Shown here piece after piece: positions 60,181-64,000 of a DNA stretch of 64,000 nt (positions are counted from its first letter, which is position 1; each line of letters opens with the position of its first letter). The notes beneath the pieces were generated by a model. The model was not told where the DNA came from, ran no database searches, and saw nothing but the letters and a program-made list of their open reading frames with translations. The position numbers were made by a program, and so were the translations under genes. This stretch comes from Pogostemon cablin (taxonomy: Eukaryota; Streptophyta; Magnoliopsida; Lamiales; Lamiaceae): assembly GCA_023678885.1 (NCBI GenBank), contig CM042962.1, positions 21,280,336 through 21,344,335 of the forward strand, written 5' to 3'.

Positions 60181-60642
60181 ATGTTTTAATTTTTTTATTT
60201 ATTTTCTTTTATATTTTATATATTTTTTTAATCTTCTTTCTTTTTGATCATTTAATTCTTTTTTTCCAATTACTTTTATTCTACATATGATAATAATAAA
60301 TTTATTTTATTTATAATATACAACATAATATTCTTTTTTTAATAAAATTATTTACACTTTACTCATTTATTTGTATTATATTTACCCAAAAAAAACATCA
60401 ATAATAAATTTAAAGATTACTTATATTTTAATTTAAAAATGTCACAATATTAACAGACATTAATATTATATTTTATTTGTTATGTAAAAATATCAATTTA
60501 TTCCTAAAAAGTCAATAAAATTAATAAAAAAGTTAAATTTTTCTTAAACTATACGAATGATTTCACAAAACGGGAAGAATAATTTATTTTTTAGTGTCAT
60601 TCTGCCCCCAGCCCAATTTCTGGCTCCATCACTGCCTGCCCG

Positions 60643-61478
60643 GTTGCTTATGTGGAATTTTTTTTTTAAAAAAATCCTTTACCCATATAATATTAGAATT
60701 CAAAGACATGTAGATCCTTTCAACCCCAATTTCATCTTTCAAACATTCAAACCAATCGCTATCTCTAATCTCTCTCTAATCCCAATCCGCTGCTGCCTCG
60801 CCTCAGTCTGTCGTCAGATAAAGAACTCACCACCAGCGGTCGCCAGTCAATCGTCTCTGTTCAGGCCGTCGATCGCCATCTGCCGCCACTGCCAGTCGTT
60901 TAGCCCAAACCCTGAGTTGCCATTGCAGATCCAGCCCGCTGCTAAAAATCTCCAAGCCAGCCACCGCTCTACGCCGCCGAGTTCAGTGTCCACACCATCG
61001 TTTAGCAGATATCGCTCGCCGAGAGACACTTCATGTTGGTCGGATCTGACTCTCGCATCGCTGTTCGTTGTCGTCACGCAGCTGCCGTCTCTCCATAATT
61101 CGTCGTTAGAGTTCGTCACCATCTTTGCTTGAAGAATCCACCAATCATTAATTGTCAAATCTTGTCACCGAGAGTTCCGACGCTCGCTGAGGCCGCCACC
61201 ACCAAGGTCTGCTCCAGCCTTTATGTGTTGGCCACCTTCCGATTCTTCCGGTTATAAATTGATGCTCACCGGTTAAATCTATCCCATGCTGCCTTCGAGC
61301 CCAGCCATTGCCATTCGTTAGGACTCGCCCCTGTCATTGGAAATCACACTGCTCCCTCATCCATTCCAGCCTATGAGAAATCTATGCTTCTACTCGCATT
61401 TGTTGAGAAAGATTAGATAGCAGCCTAAAATTCTGGGTTTGAATGTTTGACGACGAATTTGGATAGAATGAATCCTAA
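60643..61478 (+). other. GC-rich stretch, possible gene fragment
   Basis: From about 60780 to 61380 composition shifts to CT- and CpG-rich, like a plant 5' UTR or first exon. The frame 60557-61132 (plus) is Ser/Pro/Arg-rich without a known domain and partly overlaps the hAT-like element, so I do not call it a gene. Confidence 0.35.
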
Positions 61479-62003
61479 GGGGGTAGTTTGCGTGCCATTA
61501 TTAAGGGGGGATTAATGCAGTATACCTCATAATACCACGTTTGTCTCGATATATTCATAATATCCATGACCCGTTATTATTTTAATTCATTATTAAGAAT
61601 ACTTTTTTTTGGTATTGTGTATCACACCTGAAGAGGTTGGATACACAACACTTAAAATTAATATTTAGGTATTAAATGTAATTTTATCATTATACCCTTA
61701 TCCAATAAAAATAATAATTAATAATATAATTAATAATAATATTAATAAATAATTAATAATAATAAATGATAATAATAATAAAATAATAATAATAATAATA
61801 ACAGTATTACTAATAAGGGTAAATATGTCATTTTACTTATTATCTCATTTGTTAATAATCAATAACAAACATAAAACAATAATACTTTGTTATCAACAAT
61901 TTCATTTTTCCATAATACCAAACAACAATACAATTAATCACAATCAAACAAATCTCATTATACACAATATCTTTATATCTCATACCCACAAACAAACGAC
62001 CTC
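61479..62003. mobile_element. Tourist-like MITE (525 bp)
   Basis: Inverted ends GGGGGTAGTTTGCGTG and CAAACAAACGACCTC are flanked by TAA (61476-61478 and 62004-62006), the PIF/Harbinger-type 3-bp duplication. The interior is AT-rich with (AAT)n-like runs. The 61825-62022 frame is not a gene. Confidence 0.8.
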
Positions 62004-62271
62004 TAAGTGTCTTGAATATTAATATTATGTGTAGAAGATTCTTTTTTAAAAAAAATTTTCACGTAAGCAATCGGACAGGCTTCAGCTGCCCGGTGTCTTG
62101 ATTTGTAAAACGGGCTTAACGTCGAGAATTTATTTGTAAATATTGAAAAGCTAGAATTAATCCGCAATCCACGAAAATGTTGAGACTCTTAGTGTAATCA
62201 ACCCTTTTTTAGTTTTATTAATCTACTTAATAAGTTAATAAACAAAATGCCCTCCTATTTAATATGGCTAA

Positions 62272-62620
62272 TACTCCTGTGCACCTGGGTGCACCCCAAG
62301 ATAAAATACACTCACTTTCAGAAACGTATATAATTATGAATATAAATATGTACAATTATGAACAAAAATATATACACTTTGCTAGAAAATTTTTTGTTAG
62401 TTTTGTTAGTTTTTTTTATGAAAATTTATGTGTAAAAAATATACAATTATTTAAAAACATGTATAAACTATTGAATAAAAAGTTGTACACATATGAATGC
62501 TAGTTTTTAATGAAAAATTGAGTGTGAAAAAAGTATATAATTATGAAGAAACATGTATACAATATAGAATAAAAATTTATACATATATGTGTGCACCCTT
62601 GCACCCGAGTGTACCGGATA
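62272..62620. mobile_element. Possible MITE with GTGCACC ends
   Basis: The left end tcctgtgcacctgggtgcac and the right end gcacccgagtgtaccgga are roughly inverted. Between them, tgtgtaaaaa.atac and related phrases repeat. No target duplication was recognised. Confidence 0.35.
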
Positions 62621-63153
62621 TCAACTCATTTAATATTAATAAAAGTTATTTTTTAAATTACTTTTTTTTATCAAAGGGAGTATTTCATGTAAAAATTTGT
62701 GGTTCCCATATCTTCTTTTATAATTAATTATAATTATAATTATACCCTCAAAATAAATATAATTTAAAAGAGCGCTTCATAAACATAAAAAGAAAGACAA
62801 AATAAAACAATGACAAAAACGATTCCATAAAAGAATTGGTTTCATAGAATAATTTGGCTTGGGGTAAATTTTTTCTTTTTTTTAAACTAATAATGTAAAT
62901 TATATTATGTATCTACTTAACATATGGAATAATTTTAAAATTAAAGTATGTTGCATGAATATTAATTAAATATCATTTTCTTTTATAAGAGTATAAAGTT
63001 CACGTTTACACGAATTAAAATGAAGTTGGAGTTAGTACAAAAGGTAATCAACAATGAAATTCCAAACTATTCAAATTCACGTACCCATCACATCGGCTAT
63101 GAAACTCACGCCAATATTAAAATTACTCCATTACACCTTTGAAATAATTAATG
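62621..63153. other. AT-rich non-coding sequence
   Basis: Nothing recognisable. Confidence 0.4.
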
Positions 63154-63350
63154 TGTTGGTGTAACTGTTATAATAATATTAAATGATGTGGACATTACTT
63201 ATTGTGATAAGTGTAACTACCCACTCTCCTCTGAATATATGATGGAGCACTTATCTATACAATGAGGAACAATTGAGATTAGAAATAAAATTTATATTCT
63301 TCGTCTCTCTACTTCTCTGTTCTATTCTTTATTTTATTGATTATAACACA
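63154..63350 (+). repeat. Short Copia-type LTR (197 bp)
   Basis: Runs from TGTTGGTGTAACTG to ATTATAACACA, with a TATA-like tgaatatatgatgg inside. It is followed by ttatcagcacaatt, similar to the primer-site region after short-LTR Copia elements. No second LTR lies in the window. Confidence 0.55.
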
Positions 63351-63361
63351 TTATCAGCACA

Positions 63362-63468
63362 ATTCTCTCCATGAGATTTTAAAGGTATGATATTGCTAAC
63401 CAGAAGAAAGCACGATTCTCTCCCTGAGATCTTGAAGGTGTGACATTGCTAACCAGAAGAAAAAATTG
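63362..63468 (+). repeat. 53-bp tandem duplication after the short LTR
   Basis: Units start at 63362 and 63415 with attctctcc.tgagat and both contain cattgctaaccagaagaa or a one-base variant. They occupy the leader position of the element. Confidence 0.85.
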
Positions 63469-64000
63469 ACGTTGTAAAAATAATTATAATTATTTAAATA
63501 ATAAATATTATTTATTATTTAAATAATAACCCAAGAATACAATTAGATAATATCACAAATTAATCCATAATCTAAACATCACTTTAACAACCAAAAACCT
63601 AGAAAATAAAAAGATGATAAGTAATATTAGATTTCATCTAATGAAGTTTTACATTCACAAATATCATAATTTCCTTAGTGTCTCCACCTTCTTAGAAAGC
63701 ACCCCCCAAAGGGAGAAAAATCTAAAATAGTGGAGTTCTCTCTTTAAAGAGCTCTCTCAAATGTAATGTGAAGTATGAAGTGTAAATATTAACTTGAATT
63801 GATGAGGATTTCATGGAAGAAGTATTTATAGTAGTAGGGTGAGAGGAATTTGAGTGAGTTTCCAATGTGGGACAAGTTGGTTCATGTTGTGGTAGAGTGA
63901 GAGGAATTTGTGGTAAATAATCAATGTGGGATAATTACGCTCATGGGACAAAAATGAGATTTATAGCAAATTTTACTTTGGCCCGTTCTTGCTCGTTTCA
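63469..64000. other. Unassigned right edge
   Basis: It begins with a long AT palindrome-like stretch (about 63480-63530). Further right, two copies of a gtgagaggaattt...caatgtgggaca phrase (about 63840 and 63898), common in plant LTRs, suggest an LTR cut by the window. Confidence 0.35.

Larger units (their letters stand above)
60009..60634. mobile_element. hAT-like non-autonomous element (626 bp) with poly-G tract
   Basis: The terminal inverted repeats are CAGTGACGGAG and CTCCATCACTG. The 8-bp target duplication is cctacccg (60001-60008) and cctgcccg (60635-60642), one mismatch. It contains a 22-base G run and a tRNA-like patch. There is no transposase. Confidence 0.85.

Noticed and set aside
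60557..61132. 191-residue Ser/Pro-rich protein gene
   Set aside because: It starts inside a hAT-like element, has no known domain, and its composition matches an untranslated leader.

Overview
This window looks like repeat-rich nuclear DNA of a flowering plant, probably a eudicot. It is AT-rich and holds no clearly intact host gene. What can be read is nested LTR retrotransposons (Athila-like, chromovirus, Tat/Ogre-like and Copia), a Helitron, an endogenous plant pararetrovirus (Caulimoviridae-type), hAT-, Stowaway- and Tourist-like non-autonomous DNA elements, and a decayed FAR1/MULE-type gene. Almost every reading frame is broken. The species cannot be named from this sequence.

Layout. 1-6232: gag-only Athila-like element on the minus strand (LTR family A), inserted into a chromovirus pol remnant (6233-7823, plus) that is followed by LTR-like sequence to about 10047. 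10048-11130: AT-rich sequence with a G-rich triplicated hairpin. 11130-21010: endogenous pararetrovirus on the minus strand. Domain order is movement protein, coat protein with zinc knuckle, protease, RT, RNase H, C-terminal region, then a promoter-like intergenic region. It is interrupted by a solo LTR-like insertion (12043-13633) and a hAT-like element with a perfect 8-bp target duplication (19024-19905), and it abuts an (AT)n/(GT)n tract. 21118-23650: non-coding, with an 800-bp insertion carrying a tRNA-like motif.

23660-35200: decayed Helitron Rep/helicase on the plus strand. It is split by an unusual chromovirus derivative whose two LTRs face each other as a large inverted repeat (26013-32436; itself hit by solo LTR A2) and by a solo Copia-type LTR (33665-34821). 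35956-45710: internally deleted Tat/Ogre-like element on the minus strand with a TSD, carrying an antisense, intron-containing plant-mobile-domain gene preceded by a GC-rich island. 45716-48897: mostly unassigned, with one Stowaway-like MITE. 48898-55028: Copia element on the minus strand whose central pol is replaced by LTR A3, which itself contains solo LTR C with a perfect TSD. 55602-56800: LTR-like sequence with three hairpin copies. 57013-58879: FAR1-related pseudogene. 59529-64000: small hAT-, Tourist- and other MITE-like elements, a GC-rich stretch and a short Copia-type LTR.

Flank comparison gives a relative order of events. The Helitron is older than the inverted-LTR insertion, which is older than solo LTR A2. 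The Copia element is older than LTR A3, which is older than LTR C. The pararetrovirus is older than both of its insertions. The genes do not act as a pathway; the window is a record of serial insertion, recombination and decay.
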